Source: Hyposmocoma kahamanoa
Taxonomy: Eukaryota; Arthropoda; Insecta; Lepidoptera; Cosmopterigidae
Assembly (NCBI RefSeq): GCF_003589595.1
Contig: NW_020653337.1
Location: 3,102,561 to 3,166,560 of the forward strand
Direction of reading: 5' to 3'
DNA length: 64,000 nt
The position numbers and the translations under genes are program-made. The first letter of the stretch is position 1; each line of letters starts with the position of its first letter. The notes beneath the pieces are model-generated. The model was not told the origin of the DNA, searched no databases, and saw only the letters and a program-made list of their open reading frames with translations. Shown one piece after another: positions 49,641 through 62,204 of this stretch.

Positions 49641-50554
49641 TTATAGTCGGTTATTTTTATTTAAGATTATGTCCCACGCCACGATCAGCAATGATCGCGT
49701 ATGGCCTGCCAGCCTGTTACCACGTCTCGTCAGACCTTCTGACTATTTGCTTCCCCACAACAATCCCCTTAAATTAGTCATTCCGTAAGAAACAAACATA
49801 TTTGCAAAAGTTAATATCTTGGATTCAAATCGTGAAACATTGGACCAAACATTGGCAATTGCCTACTGATAAGCAATGGCATTATCGACAGTGCTACTGA
49901 ATTTTTTCCACCTACGGATTAATGTTTATTTTCACAATATTAGTTAAGTAATCGATATAATTTTGTTTGAGTTTGTGTTTTAAATCGATTTAGCATACTG
50001 ATCAAATTTGTATCTCAAGTAATGTCAATTTTTATTTCTGAAAAACTTGTTGCAAATACCTTTATTTTAACGGCTAATAAAATAAATTAAAAAGAAACTA
50101 TTACTTACCTAAAAAATACTTTTCACATCCCTTAACGCTGAGCATGTTTAGATAGTTCCAATTTTAAATTCAAAACATTTTCGAAACCAACCACTGTCAG
50201 GCATAAAAGTGTTAATTGCAAAAATGAATTTTTTCCTATTTATTTATTTCTTGCAATTTTTTTCTATTACTTCTACACGAGTCGCCGACGCGGGTGCGAA
50301 GTAAACACTAATGCATACCGCTGCGAAGCGATAACTTTCGATAAGAGTTTAATCAAGCGATTTTTACGACTTGTCGCTATCAACCGACACGCTGGATTAC
50401 ATGCATGATAAAGATCTGTACTGCGATTATATCTGGTATTTTGATGATATTCAGACTACCGGTAGCTACTTGAATGAAATATTAGTAGATTATATGATAG
50501 TCAAAATTATTATAAAAGGTAATTTTTAAAATACCCTGTTACTATACCATTTTT
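49641..50554. other. Unassigned AT-rich sequence
   Basis: No frame with a motif and no repeat partner seen. Confidence 0.5.
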
Positions 50555-50825
50555 AGTAACCCTCTGTCGCGGGTGTCACGGATACACACATGGATACCAC
50601 AAATTACACCCAAACTCAGGACAGAAATAAATATAGGCCATACAAATATTTCTCCAGGGCGGGAATCAAAATCGGGACCTCTGCTCCTAACTTTTGTAAC
50701 AATTATGAAAAATAAGGTGGTTTGCATTCAAATATTTAGTATGTAGGCCATACAAATATTTCTCCCGACCCGATACCTGTGTATGGCAGTCCAGAATGGT
50801 AACCGTTCGGCCACAGATGCACATG
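50555..50825 (-). repeat. S1 SINE, two pieces
   Basis: Positions 50740-50825 hold the head on minus (box A TGGCCGAACGG). Box B has been lost in the deletion next to CCCGACCCGATACC. Positions 50560-50690 hold the body of another S1 (GACCTCTG side to CTGTCGCGGGTGTC). Between them is about 50 bp of other sequence. Two truncated copies are likelier than one split copy because the AGAAATATTTGTATGGCC block occurs twice. Confidence 0.7.
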
Positions 50826-51364
50826 AGTACTTAATGCTAATTACGTTAATAATAAATGACTTTAGTAGAATACGATTAACCAAAAGGTTACAGATAAGTA
50901 AACGTCTACTATTTAATACATAGATATAGATGTGTTCGTGTGTAAGGTTAGACTGGTGATGCGGCTTATCGGTCCCGGACAAAAGAATTTTTGACGATTG
51001 AGCACACATAATGATGAGGATAGGATCGCATCTCGCAGGACAGGTGACGCGATACACGAACGGAAAATTTTATTTATGATGCTACGCGCGTCTCACGGTT
51101 TGGTGACAGCTTTTTTTTTGTAAAATTTTGATTTACTACTTTTTGCATAAGATTATATTTTAAGTACTCAGCGTAGCGACGGTTTCATGTCACGAGACGC
51201 AAAAAACTGTGCTGCTGAGCGAAATACGTAAGTTTTCACCTCATTGTAGCGAGGAAAATGGAAAAAAAAAATCAGTTTTAATAAAGAAAATGAGTTATCG
51301 TTGTCAATTTAATTTGAACAATTAATAAGAATAAAATATACCAACGCATTTCTATTACTTAACT
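50826..51364. other. Unassigned sequence
   Basis: The frame 50728-51057 (minus, 109 codons) starts upstream of the S1 head and has no motif outside it. Nothing else. Confidence 0.45.
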
Positions 51365-51630
51365 AATATATGACAACTTGCGTAGTTGAACGTGTCATTA
51401 TGTTTTTTTTATCGAAAGAAAAATTCAGATCCATCCCCCCACACCGCACCCCACACCATGGCATCTCAGTCCATCGTCAAGTTCGAATTTCAAAAACCTT
51501 TTCCACGCTTTCCTTTTTTCCTTTTCCATTTGAAATGTGCGCGCAAAAACGTTTCTTGCACGCGAGAAACGCTTTTGCGCGCATATTTCTAATGCGAAAG
51601 AAAGCTTTTCCGAGCGAAAATATATTTCAA
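51365..51630 (+). repeat. Family C repeat, copy 2, with inverted repeat
   Basis: The frame 51370-51633 (87 codons) shares VVERVIM, SKEK, VHRQV.ISKTFSTL and MCAQ-like blocks with the 7.4-7.6 kb copy, with an extra proline/histidine-rich insert. Positions 51532-51556 and 51565-51589 are inverse complements with 2 mismatches in 25 around TGCACGCG, which copy 1 does not have in full. Confidence 0.55.
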
Positions 51631-51730
51631 TAATAGATATGCAATTTAAATAAAAATTATATTAAAAATATAACTTTTTTGTATTTCGACACTTTTGACC
51701 GTTCTGTCGAATTAAACGCGACGGTAACAA

Positions 51731-51953
51731 TTACTGCCTCCATGGCCAAACGGTTACCATGCTGGTCTGCCACGCAGAGGTTCTGAGTTCGATTCCCGGG
51801 TCGGGAGAAATATATGTATGGTCTACATTTATTTCTCTCGTGAGCTTGGGTGCAATTTGTCCATGTTCATGTGTGTGTCCATGACATCGGCGATACAGGA
51901 TTTCCTTAGTGTAGTAGTAGTGGGACCATGAGTGTGTGCGTTATAAAAAAAAA
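51731..51953 (+). repeat. S1 tRNA-like SINE, diverged
   Basis: ACTGCCTCCATGGCCAAACGG (box A with changes), CTGCCACGCAGAGG, box B AGTTCGATTCC, body to GTGTGTGCGTTATAAAAAAA. The tail is A-rich instead of TTA repeats. Confidence 0.82.
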
Positions 51954-52849
51954 CAGACGAAAATTGTTTATACCCGTTTCAAAATGTTAGTGAAAATTTA
52001 AAAGTGTATATATAACAAACAAGTTAAATAGGTCTATGACACAGTTACCTAGAACTGTGGTATAGCCCTAGCTGATATTCCGTATTGCTCGCAGTGATTA
52101 AAAACACACTACAAATAAAGAAACTTGCACACACTTCAGCAAAAACGGCAATTTATATACAATTAATAGTAAAATAATACTGTACCTACTATTTGACAAA
52201 TCGATTAGATCCTCTAGCACGACAAGCTACATTGTCCTGTGAAATTTCAGCAGATATAATCAAATTTAATTGTCTTATGTAAGTGCTCCGAAAATACAGC
52301 GAATGAAATTATTTAATCGTATTTTCGACTCTAATATGCATTGCAAGGATTGCAACTTGGACAGTTTTCGCGTAAAGCAAACTCGAGTTCACGTCGTACC
52401 ACGTTATCGCACACACCAGTCGAAAACTTTTTCAACTACGCAGAATAGAGCAAACGGCTTAGCCTGACGAGCTGACGAGTAAAGTGAGCCGAATGCGGCA
52501 CTCAGGTAAATTCCAGGATATCTCCCGCCTGCCACCAAATGATACGTCACTCATGCAAGTTTCTTCGGGGGAACGAATTATCACGTTTTGCACGAGTTGA
52601 AATGGATTTTTTTGAGTTGATTCTTTTTGAAAACCCGCCCACGCTTCAAAGCACAGGGCAGACAATTCGATATTTGAATTACGAAGTCATCTATTATTGC
52701 GGAAATGTTTTCGTTCAGGAAATAAGATCGTGCCGTTTACATGTTTCTCTGTTGATTAATCCGATGTGAAAATTGGCAGTTAATTTGCTAGTTCAACATG
52801 CAATGCCAATATAATATGGGATACGATAATAGAGTCGTCTATTCGATGG
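51954..52849. other. Unassigned sequence
   Basis: Frames of 65-76 codons on both strands between 52270 and 52769 lack recognisable domains. No repeat partner. Confidence 0.45.
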
Positions 52850-54620
52850 ACTTTCATTTCCGCGCGTACGTCGCTCGATAACAAAGAAGTGTTGACATAT
52901 TTAGAACAAGCCTGAAACCGAACTGGCAGGCCAGCCAACATGGCAGCGACAGCGCGCGACAGCCGTCAGCGCTTCAGCCGCCGGCGCGCCAACCATCGCC
53001 AACTATCGCGAGATTTTAATTTTCGAATCCATCCCTCGGCTGTCTCCACCGCGCTTTGTAACAAACGTCAAATCGACATTCCTGATTGTTTCCTCCGTTT
53101 GCGAAGAATTTTTTAAACTGTCAAACTCGTGATTGACGTCCCGTGATCGCACGTATTTTCGCCCGCTCAATTTGATTGAATCCAATTTGAACTTCGTAAA
53201 CTCGTATAGACTCGCAAACGACTTTTTCTTTTAGCCTTTACAAACTGAAAAGAACGGGATATCTTTATTCAGTTGAGAAGCTTTCGTCGAGGTTACGTTG
53301 AAATTGGGTAAAAATTGAAAAATATGAATAGATTTTCTCGGCGGCGCGGTATCGGCTGAGACCGTCCACAGTCCGTCACTATCGGCGTTCCACACGAGCG
53401 CGCGCGATACTCCGCCGCGAGTCGATACTCACTCGATTAAAATAAGAATAGTGTAAAGCACAACACTATTGTGCATTGAGCATTCTGAGAAAGGCTGTAA
53501 GATGATAGCGTGTTTTCAAAGCGTTGTACACGTGTTGCGGTCATGCATTGATTTCTTGGTGGGAGGGTTCTGACGTATATGAAATGTGTCCGCCAGAACT
53601 CTGTTGGTGATGGGAAAGATTATGAAGTAGCAATGGGGGCTTTGTTTCCTTTAAAAGTTAAGGAGTACCCATTGTCGGGAAGATAATTGTTACAACAGGA
53701 TTAGTTTATTAACGATTTTTGATAACATCGGTAACATTCCTAATAATCCAAATCGTCACAATCGAATGCAAACAACCTTTTTTGTAAAGAAAACGAGGAG
53801 TCAGAGACAAAACAAGACACTTTAATCGAAATAGAGGTGCAATAATCCAACATGGCGTCTGCAATTCGCCTGCAGATGCAATTGTCACGGCCGGGTGGGC
53901 CGTGGCTCCGTTCCTTCTGTTCTGTTACTCCACTCGGCTCGATTGCTCGATTGTCACATTTTTCGTTTTTCGCTGCCGGCCCCCGATACCGGCCTGTTAC
54001 ATCCCGCCCTGTCATATGGACTCTTTGTTTGGCGTGTAGAAAAAAAAATTGGACAAACTGAGATAAAAAGTCTCCCGAGCAAATTGGGCGTCTCTGTTAT
54101 AAACAACAGAGGTGGAATGCTACGATAGCGCACAATAAATGTCCGATCCGTTTGTGCGATGTGAATTTGTTGATTGTTTCAGCTCACTGCTGCTTTGTTG
54201 CGGTAGTTTTGGCGGGAGAGCAACTGTCACGTTGACAGCGCGCCTGTTCTTTTTTCCAAGTTCGAAAAAGTTGAAATTTGAAATGGTTCTTTTTCGCATC
54301 CGGCCGTTGCTTAGTCAATTGTACCGTATCGAACAAGTCGTAAACAATAGATTCGTGAGTGTACAAGTTGGGAGTTATTTACGTTTGGGGCTCAATGTTG
54401 CATCCTTAATAGGTATATCTGGACAACGTGCGGAGCGTTATCTGTGAGAAAGCTGTGGGGGGGTTTTGGTGGGGGGGGCGATATGAATCACTAGGAGTAA
54501 TGGCTACAATATCACGTAGTGCACTTTGTCAACTGGTTGTGGCCCTCGCAGTCGCATAGATAATGCGGAGATTGTGCGAGTGAGATGGCTGGCGGATCGA
54601 TAGAGACGTAGGATTGCACC
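52850..54620. other. GC/CpG-richer block, possible promoter or 5' region
   Basis: By eye, CpG-containing words are much denser here than in flanking DNA, with peaks at 52925-53010 (CAGCCGCCGGCGCGCCAACC) and 53338-53440 (CGGCGGCGCGGTATCGGCTG, CGAGCGCGCGCGATACTCCG). Frames of 60-102 codons at 53003-53185, 53740-54061 and 54139-54447 have no recognised domain. In AT-rich insect DNA such a block, largely free of repeats, is where a host promoter and first exon might lie, but no TATA box or splice-bounded exon could be assigned. Confidence 0.3.
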
Positions 54621-54911
54621 TCGGCAGCACGACTCCGCATTAATCTCCTATGGGAAGTTTGTTGGTATTGCACTGTCTTGTTTAGTTTGCAGAGGATTAT
54701 TTATGTATAAGCTTGTGGAGCTCTTTCTAGAGACGCGAAGTAAGTGGCTTTAAGACTCTATTATGGTGAATGTGGACTATACAGTAATAAAGCACAATTT
54801 ATGAGAAAATTATAGGTTTTTAGAATAATAAACGATGTGTTTTTCTCATTTAGAATTGGGCTACTGAATTTATTGAAAAATAATATATTAATTACTAATT
54901 TTTAGTAACAC
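54621..54911. other. Unassigned AT-rich sequence
   Basis: Nothing seen. Confidence 0.5.
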
Positions 54912-55035
54912 CTAGTGAAAGAATTCGTCCAGGGAAGTACTGCAACCTTACCAATTTCTGCCGCCAAGCTGTAATATGAGCATTACTGTGTTCCGGTGTG
55001 GTTAAGGGTGCTGGTGAAATTGCAGACACTTGGTA
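54912..55035 (+). repeat. S2 5' fragment
   Basis: GTGAAAGAATTCGTCCAGGG, AAGTACTGCAACCTTACC, TTCTGCCGCCAAGCTGTAAT and GGGTGCTGGTGAAATTGCAG are the first 120 bp of S2 without the very start. Confidence 0.75.
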
Positions 55036-56607
55036 TTGAAAAATAAAAAAAACTGTTGTACTTATTATACTTTAATTTTTTTAAATATTTTATTTTATAA
55101 ACGAGAAAAAAGCCATAAAACTCGAGACACAATAAAAGATTTGTTCCACTTACACCGTATCAATAGCTCCTCATAAACGCTGGCGTGGAAAGAGCATCGC
55201 GATAGCATCAGTGGAAGAGCCATCGCGGCGGTCTGAACGCGGCTAATCTGCGTTCGGCGCACGATCGCACTCGACCAGGTTACAACAGTTATAGGGGCGG
55301 CTCAGATTGGTGTAAGTAGCACTTAACAGGACGCTTCGTTTGTGATCTTTGGGTTTCAATTTGTTGGTTTTGCTCTTTGAGGTGCCTGTGTATGCTTGCC
55401 ATTAAGACAGGACATTACATAATCGAGAGACTTATGAATTGGATCTCAATGTAAAGGATTAGAGGCGATTTGTAATAGTTATTTTAAAAATCTCAAAATA
55501 CGCTAAACAATAGTGAGGCATATGCTTTAGTGAAACGACAAAATGAAACTGCGAATAGATTCCTTGAGAAATATTTAACATAAAAGTCCAATTTGGCGCC
55601 CGCGTTCTTTTGATCGAAAAAAGATATAACCTCTTAACTAAACGTATTTAGAACTGCATTTTTTACAGCTTCCAAAGTTTCATCAATTGTTGTTACTCAC
55701 TTTTTATCTTTACCAGTACAACTCACGCCTTACAAGTTTCACGTTATCACTACATTAAAACAACGACTCTATCGAACAATCGCGATCAGATCCTTGCGCA
55801 AGCGCAGCGCAGATACACGCGCAAATGCTAGGATATTCCCACGAGCGTTTAGTCGCTGCTAATCTCTATGAGTTGTATAAGTATCGGTTAATTTATGCGT
55901 TTAAATAGAGGTTTAAGACCTAGGCTACGCTTCAACTTGTGTTCCAACCTACCGTTGACAACAAAACTACACTGCCACATCCAGCTTATCTTTATTTTGA
56001 TAGTAAAATAAACTAGACAAACGGAAAATGAACTGTCCGTTACTAGGGTAATTAGAAAGACTGCTTATTCCCTATGGACACACTTATAAAACTTTACAGA
56101 TAAGTTGGTGGATCGGTTTGACAAAGTTTACTTATTGTAATTTTCGTTATAAAAAATTTTTAAAAGTCAAATTCGTTATTAACGTGTGTTACTTTTTACG
56201 TTACGTTTCGAATGTTTGAATACAAACTTTAGTTACGGGCTACTTTGAATGAAAAAATTGTTGTGGAAACCATAATAAGTAAAAGGCAATAAGACGATGC
56301 TAGAAAAACTTAATAATCAAACCTAGTGCAATAATAGAAGGACAGAGCCACGAGCTCACACAGTCGTGATCATTGAATCTGCATTCAAATTGCAGTCGCC
56401 ATCTTGGATTACTGCGTCTCTATTACATCACATTATTTATATTACTTCATTAAACCGACATCACGAAAACAAACACTCTTATAGTAGGTCAAAGGGATAA
56501 CATAATTTAGGAATCTATTTAAAAGTGTTCAACGGCATCTAGCGATATAACCAAGATACTCTTTATAAAGTTTCCATATTCAAAGTAAGAAACAAACATT
56601 TAAGATT
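55036..56607. other. Unassigned, with a GC-richer patch
   Basis: Positions 55170-55310 (AGCATCGCGATAGCATCAGT, GAGCCATCGCGGCGGTC) are GC-richer without a frame of note. The rest is AT-rich with nothing recognised. Confidence 0.45.
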
Positions 56608-56702
56608 AATTGTTCTGCTGCCACCTTACCTATTACTGCCAAGCAGAAATGTGAGCATTACTACGTTCCTGTTTAGAAGGGTAAGAGTGCTAGTGAAAAT
56701 TG
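56608..56702 (+). repeat. S2 5' fragment
   Basis: CTGCCACCTTACCTATTACTG, CCAAGCAGAAATGTGAGCAT and AAGGGTAAGAGTGCTAGTGA. Ends before ACAGGCACATGGG. Confidence 0.7.
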
Positions 56703-57442
56703 CTTATGCAAAACGCAAACTTTTTCAAATTTAGGTAAAACACAAAATGTGGAATCATCTGTTAAAAATTAACGCGGGATGACCGTGGTCTGCTTAAGAA
56801 ATAGTCGTCGTTCAAATCTCAATTGCATTTATTTCAAAGTCGATATTTTGTGAAATAATTGTTTTTCCCAGTATATGTAACGGCGATGTATAAATAATTT
56901 ATTTAGATAAGTCCATTAATAAGCTTGTGCTGAAAATGACTTTTACAAAAAAAATCAAGTTGCAATCAAGCTGGAATCTCAGTAACGTTGACAAATAGCG
57001 AAAACATTAGTGAGATTCCAGAAACTACTTTCCATAAACATTTTTTTATAGTCGCAGTGATAACGGACTGTACAAACCGCGAATAAACCATCATATTAAA
57101 AAAAAAAAATTAAAAAAATTGCGTACAAAATTTGCCAAAACGAAATTTTCTCATACAACCTGTGCTTCACTGTCTATTCCATTTACACCTCACACATAAT
57201 TAATGGCGCGAACGTGTTAACATTTAGTAAGATTTGTAGCTTCGTTGCTGCATGGGAACCTAACTAACTGATTGACGGGTTTAGTAGCTCTCTGCTGATT
57301 GTATCAAAGTAATTACCAGATATCGGAATATGCAGTATATTTACTTAAACGTCAAGGAAGTAATACACATACATAGAAAGGATAATACCTTACTCTGAAA
57401 TCCTGGTATTGGGTATAATATCTACTAACTGCCTGGAGGTAT
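56703..57442. other. Unassigned AT-rich sequence
   Basis: No frames, repeat partner or hairpin recognised. Confidence 0.5.
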
Positions 57443-57567
57443 TAACTGCCTCCGTGGCCGAACGGTTACCATGCTCAACTGCCACGCAGAGGTCCCGAGT
57501 TCGACATTCACATTTATTTCTCTCGCGAGTTTGGATGTAATTTGTGGTTGGTTATTATTATTATATC
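57443..57567 (+). repeat. S1 tRNA-like SINE with box B deletion
   Basis: Intact head (CTGCCTCCGTGGCCGAACGG), loop CTGCCACGCAGAGGTCCC, then GAGTTCGA breaks off into TTCACATTTATTTCTCTCGC, so the box B end and the AGAAATATTTG block are gone. TAATTTGTGGTTGGTTATTA ends it early. Confidence 0.8.
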
Positions 57568-57765
57568 GTGTAATAAACGCATGTGTGCAAAATGACAACT
57601 TATCAGGAGAGAGGTTAGGAGATTCTACGAACTGTTTTAAATTTCACTTATACATAATTTGTTTTACGAAAGTTCGTACTTTTTTTTTTTTTCTTTAATA
57701 TATTCATGTGACAAATGCACTTTGATGCCTAACAAGTGACTTTATTATACCAATATTTATTATTT

Positions 57766-57895
57766 TTAGTAGCTGTAAAGCAGTGGAAGAGTTCAACCAG
57801 GGAAGTACTGCCTTACCCATTTCTGTCGTCAAGCAGTAATGTGTGTATTTTTTTTTGAACGGCCGTTGTTGCCGGTTTTGAAGGGCAAGGGTGCT
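57766..57895 (+). repeat. S2 5' fragment with small insertion
   Basis: GTAGCTGTAAAGCAGTGGAA, GAGTTCAACCAGGGAAGTAC and CAAGCAGTAATGTG, then ATTTTTTTTTGAACGGCCG before TTTTGAAGGGCAAGGGTGCT. The T-run piece replaces AGCATTACTGCGTTCC. Confidence 0.65.
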
Positions 57896-58072
57896 AGAGC
57901 TATCCGAGAGAGTAGGTATATACTTGTTTACACAATTCATCATTATCAACGACTGCGGGTCTTCTTTGCGGAGACAGGTTACGCGTGGCTTACGCCACAG
58001 TCCGCTGCTGACCGAACGCGGGTTGAGGACATCACACTTTTACCAAGGGCTGTGAGCCTTCTTCGACTTGAA

Positions 58073-58263
58073 TGTAGCAGTAGAGCTGTGAAAGAGTTCG
58101 TCCAGGGAAGTAATGCCACCTTATTTATTTCTACCACCAAGCGTTCTGAAGGTTATGGAAGCTGGTGAAATTATAGTCATGAGTGGCTCTGCAACTGTCT
58201 TGGACAGGCATGTCGCTTACCATCACGAATTGTTCATCCCGTCTCTTGATATCATAAAAAAAA
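58073..58263 (+). repeat. S2 repeat with internal deletion
   Basis: Start GTAGCAGTAGAGCTGTGAAA, then GAGTTCGTCCAGGGAAGTAA, a jump after GCTGGTGAAATTATAG to GAGTGGCTCTGCAACTGTCT, and the end CGTCTCTTGATATCATAAAA. About 75 bp of the middle is missing. Frames on both strands over it are artefacts. Confidence 0.75.
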
Positions 58264-58974
58264 TACTCGAATATTTTATCAGCTACATCATATTTACCAG
58301 TCTCATGCTTGTCTGCACTGTACTTACCTGCAAAAATAAAACACACATCTAATGAAAACTAGATAAACTACATTTTACAACGTACAATACTCGATGGGAA
58401 CTATTAAATTCATAACAAATGACTAGCGCCTTGATAATAATAAAAAGAAGACAAAGTCCATACGATCGCAGTAGAAATATAAAGTGCGAGGCCAGTGCTA
58501 ACTGCAATGAATCAAAAACAAAACAATGTGATTATCCTCTCGCACTTCGTTAGTTTGTGGTACAAGTATAAAGAATGCCCTCTACTTCAAAAATAAACTT
58601 CAAAAATCTATACTAAGTAAATTGACACATTAACAGGTTTTGATTTACGACGTTCAATTTTAAGTGTTCATTAAATAATCTAACATCCCTTGGCTAGGCT
58701 CTATATTATTATTCATATTTATGTAATTAATAATTTAAAATGTAAGGAGAATGATATTTGATATGTAATTTAATGTAAGTAAGTAAGTAAGTACGAGAAA
58801 TAGTATTAAAATAGTATTGTATACAGGAAATATATAGAGGCTGGAGCCTAAACTAGGATACTCAGTGTTTTAGGTCATCAGGCCTCCACCTCCCGAAATT
58901 CCGATCATTTGAACTGAAAAGTCTATGGAAACAAATTATAGAATAGAAAAGAAAATATAAAAGATAAAAAAATA
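58264..58974. other. Unassigned AT-rich sequence
   Basis: A GTAA tetranucleotide run (GTAAGTAAGTAAGTAAGTA, about 58775-58793) and the short hairpin AAGTGCGAG / CTCGCACTT (about 58484-58547) are the only notable items. Confidence 0.45.
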
Positions 58975-59085
58975 TGTGAGAGTGAGTGTGATGTGTGAGT
59001 GCGTGAGATGTGTGTGAATGCATGAGATGTGTGTGGGCTTGTGTACGTGTGAGTGTACATTTTTGCGTGAGTGTGCGACCGGTGT
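58975..59085 (+). repeat. GT-rich simple-sequence tract
   Basis: Degenerate TGTGAG/TGTGTG repeats (GTGAGATGTGTGTGAATGCA, ATGAGATGTGTGTGGG). Microsatellite-like, interrupted. Confidence 0.6.
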
Positions 59086-61128
59086 AAGTTTAGACGATGA
59101 ACTTTACGAGCAAGTGAGCGTGTTTCTATGGATGAGAAAAAGTGTGAGACGTCAAATTGTGATTGCTACACTAATATGAAACTACGAATTAGATATTTAA
59201 CGGGCGAACAAAAAATACCAGTGAAAAGAAAAAGACAAAGCACCCTAATTATAATTGGATTTGAATTTGAAATGACAACATTACTATTGAATGAATTGTT
59301 AATTTTCTAATTATTGTGTATTTTTCTTGTAATTTCCACATTTGTTTGACGATCTTAATTTAATTTCTTATACTTTGACATGTAATGCATTTTACACTGT
59401 AATGTAATTGTTGGCGACTGATCTTTTTTAATATACTTTTTTATGTAATTTTTATATTTGGAATTAGTTTTGTTTTTTGTATTTTTCACTTATATTTTTG
59501 TTTCATTGTTTTATTGTTCGCTGTAAAGAGTGTCCGGTGTCTAACGTGTTGTAAATTTATATAAATTTTTCACAAAAATAAGTGTTTTTCCTCTGCTTGC
59601 TGCTCAGTTCACTGCTCATCTGCTATCGTTTTTAGTTATATTTGAGAAATAAATTAATCTGAGTCTACTGCGTTGTCAGAATGGTTATACGTGGTATACG
59701 GTCTAATTGTTTTATTTATTTTTTAAATAGTCAACGAACACAAAGCTCTATACAGCACAAATTGGATTTACTTTGCAAACAACTCGATCTAATCAGTAGA
59801 AGTGATGGATAACAAATTTTAAAACATCAGTATGTTGATTTCAAAGTTAATGCATACTATTATTTCTATACGTATAAAATTAATAGTTTTTATCTTTGTG
59901 CGTTGTTACAGAATTTAACTTAAGCAAACTAGCGATGTCAGTCTCTTATACCTTGAACCATACTTGTAGTTCGACAAGAGGCGAGGTGCGGAAATGAAGC
60001 GCGCTTCTCCGGCGGCGATAGCGCCACGCTCAAGAACAAGCCACTTCTAGTCGCTTTATTAACTTGGATTTGACAAATTGGTTGGATACTTTTGTTAGTT
60101 TTGATTTTAACGGAGAAATTGAATTTAATTTTTGGGGTTCTTGAGGAATGATTGGGTGTTCAATTGTTTTTTATTTTTCTAATAGATTATGAGTTAGTGG
60201 CGTTTTGTAGCCAGTTCTAAGGAATCCCGTTACGGTTTCTACATTTTTTTACGTTTATATCTCAAGTATATTATACAAAGTAATATTTCGATATCTCCTT
60301 CCCGTTCTGCATTTTATTTTTTGTTTTTATTTTTTTCACAAAATTCGGGGAGCGTCGTAGCTTTAGTAAATAAATATGGCTGTTTAGAAAAATAACAGAA
60401 AATGACCAAAAAAGGCGTAGTAGTTAGTAGCGTAGTAGTAGTTTTCATTGGTGGTATCGTATTTAGAACAAATACATATTTTAAATTATATATTTCGTAA
60501 AGCGTAATTTTGTAATTTTCTTCAATTCGCCACATGAAAAGACTATGCTTATAAACGGGGGCTAAACACTTCATTGAAATTGTAAATATGTTTATACGGA
60601 GGCTACGCTTCATCTGAATACTTAATTGAAATTGTAAATTAATTAGTGCAGTTTGGTTCACATTATTATTTTTATTTAAATATATATTATACATACACAT
60701 TATATAGGCACGTATTCAAACACCACACACACACATGCATCTACTTCGCACGCTAATAATAAGTACAGTCTAGTCCTAGTTTTATAGTTTCATTTTATTT
60801 TAACAAGTTTACTCGTCTACTCACCTACTCCTTATTACTTAGTAAATAATGTAAGTCTCATTATTCAAGAGATGCGGCCTGGTGTCTTGTAATACAGTTG
60901 AAATACGTACATCAAGCACCAGTTGACATATTGTTTTGTATTTTGTGGTGAGAAAGAAACATGTTTATTATTATTATTTTCTTATAGTTATTAAAAGTAC
61001 AGTATCGACTAACAATAATTTACCATGTTACAATACATTTTCGTATGAAATGATACGTTTTGCGCAATTTAGGAATAAACACAAAAATGAGTCTAAGCTA
61101 CATGGCTACACTACTTCCATGGGGCGCT
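59086..61128. other. Unassigned AT-rich sequence
   Basis: A GC-richer patch at 59975-60040 (GAAGCGCGCTTCTCCGGCGG) contains GAAGCGCGCTTC, a perfect 12-bp palindrome. The 128-codon minus frame 60314-60700 is low-complexity (NKNNNVNQ, TTTTLLTTT) and not recognised. Confidence 0.45.
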
Positions 61129-61255
61129 ATGACGATGCTCCTCAGATCCTTGCGATTTAAAACTCTGTGTGACACTGCAACTGTTATGGGTAGACGTGTT
61201 ATTTACCACCAGACGTTCGACAATTTCGTCACTTGATATCACAAGAAACAGTAAC
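61129..61255 (+). repeat. S2 3' fragment
   Basis: TCCTCAGATCCTTGCGATTT, AAAACTCTGTGTGACACTGC, ACTGTTATGGGTAGACGTG and CGTCACTTGATATCACAAGA. Confidence 0.72.
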
Positions 61256-61724
61256 GTATAAATACGATAAATCCGACAAACTTTAAACTTAACACTAGGA
61301 TATATAAAACTTGAGACTGTTACTAAGAAAATTCGAAAAATCTTATCTTTTTCAATGTTTTATACCTTATACATGTTCCGTCATTTGAAAAGTAAATAAA
61401 TAAAGTAATAAAAAGCCTAGAAAGCACATTTACACAACTGTTCTATTTTGTCGTTGTAACTTTCTATTACTCAGAATGAAATCTCTACATACTTAAAGTT
61501 AAATAATCAGTTAAGTTACAAATGCAGAATGGAAGTTATCCTGCTTATTGTAACGAGAAATAAATTCCTTTAGCTGCTCATTTGTGAACATCCTGTATTC
61601 TGATACAGGGTGCAGTCTAATCAAGTGTGAATTTCATAAAATAATAAGATTGCCTTTATGTCAAAAGAATTTTTTTGTGTCAGTTTATTTTTACTGTACG
61701 ACATTGGTAATCCAATAATTTGCT
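61256..61724. other. Unassigned AT-rich sequence
   Basis: Nothing recognised. Confidence 0.5.
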
Positions 61725-61810
61725 CTGTTGGCACTGGTTGAAGAGGTCTCGGGTTCGATTTCCGGTGGAACTAATTTGGGAAATTAAGTTTCTTAAATTA
61801 GTTCTGGGAA
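61725..61810 (+). repeat. tRNA-like element, box B region
   Basis: GAGGTCTCGGGTTCGATTTC carries box B-like GGTTCGATTTCC, and TGCTCTGTTGGCACTGG upstream is a degenerate box A candidate. It may belong with the element at 49.52 kb. Confidence 0.4.
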
Positions 61811-61943
61811 TTCTGTTGATCTGGTACTTATATTACAGGGAATACCGGGTAATTGGATGGTTGTCTGAAACATTATTTTGTTAATGTTTAAAGCGGTTTT
61901 GCTCTATTTTTCTGCTTATATTGTTCTGTACTGCTAAATTCAC

Positions 61944-62150
61944 GCAGCAGTAGAGCTTCTTGTGAAAGAGTTAATCCAGGGAAGTAACTCAACTATTTAG
62001 TAACGTCAGCATTACTGTGTTGCGGCTTTGAAGGGTAAGCAAGGGTGCTGATGAAGTTACAGGCACATGAGACTTGTCCACGTGGCATTGTACCTGGACG
62101 CGTGGACGTGTTACTATGGACGTGTCGCTTACCGCCTGGTGGTAGCAAAA
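61944..62150 (+). repeat. S2 repeat with rearranged middle
   Basis: Start GCAGCAGTAGAGCTTCTTGT. Runs to ACAGGCACATGAGACTTGTC, then a tandem-like GGACGCGTGGACGTG / TGGACGTGTCGCTTACCG joins the 3' part directly. Confidence 0.72.
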
Positions 62151-62204
62151 TAACAAACGCATGATAACTGTCTAGATGAACCTTTGCTATGAAGATGAAC
62201 TGCC

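Noticed and set aside
60314..60700. 128-codon minus frame as a gene
   Set aside because: Low-complexity, AT-driven composition, no motif, no conserved partner.
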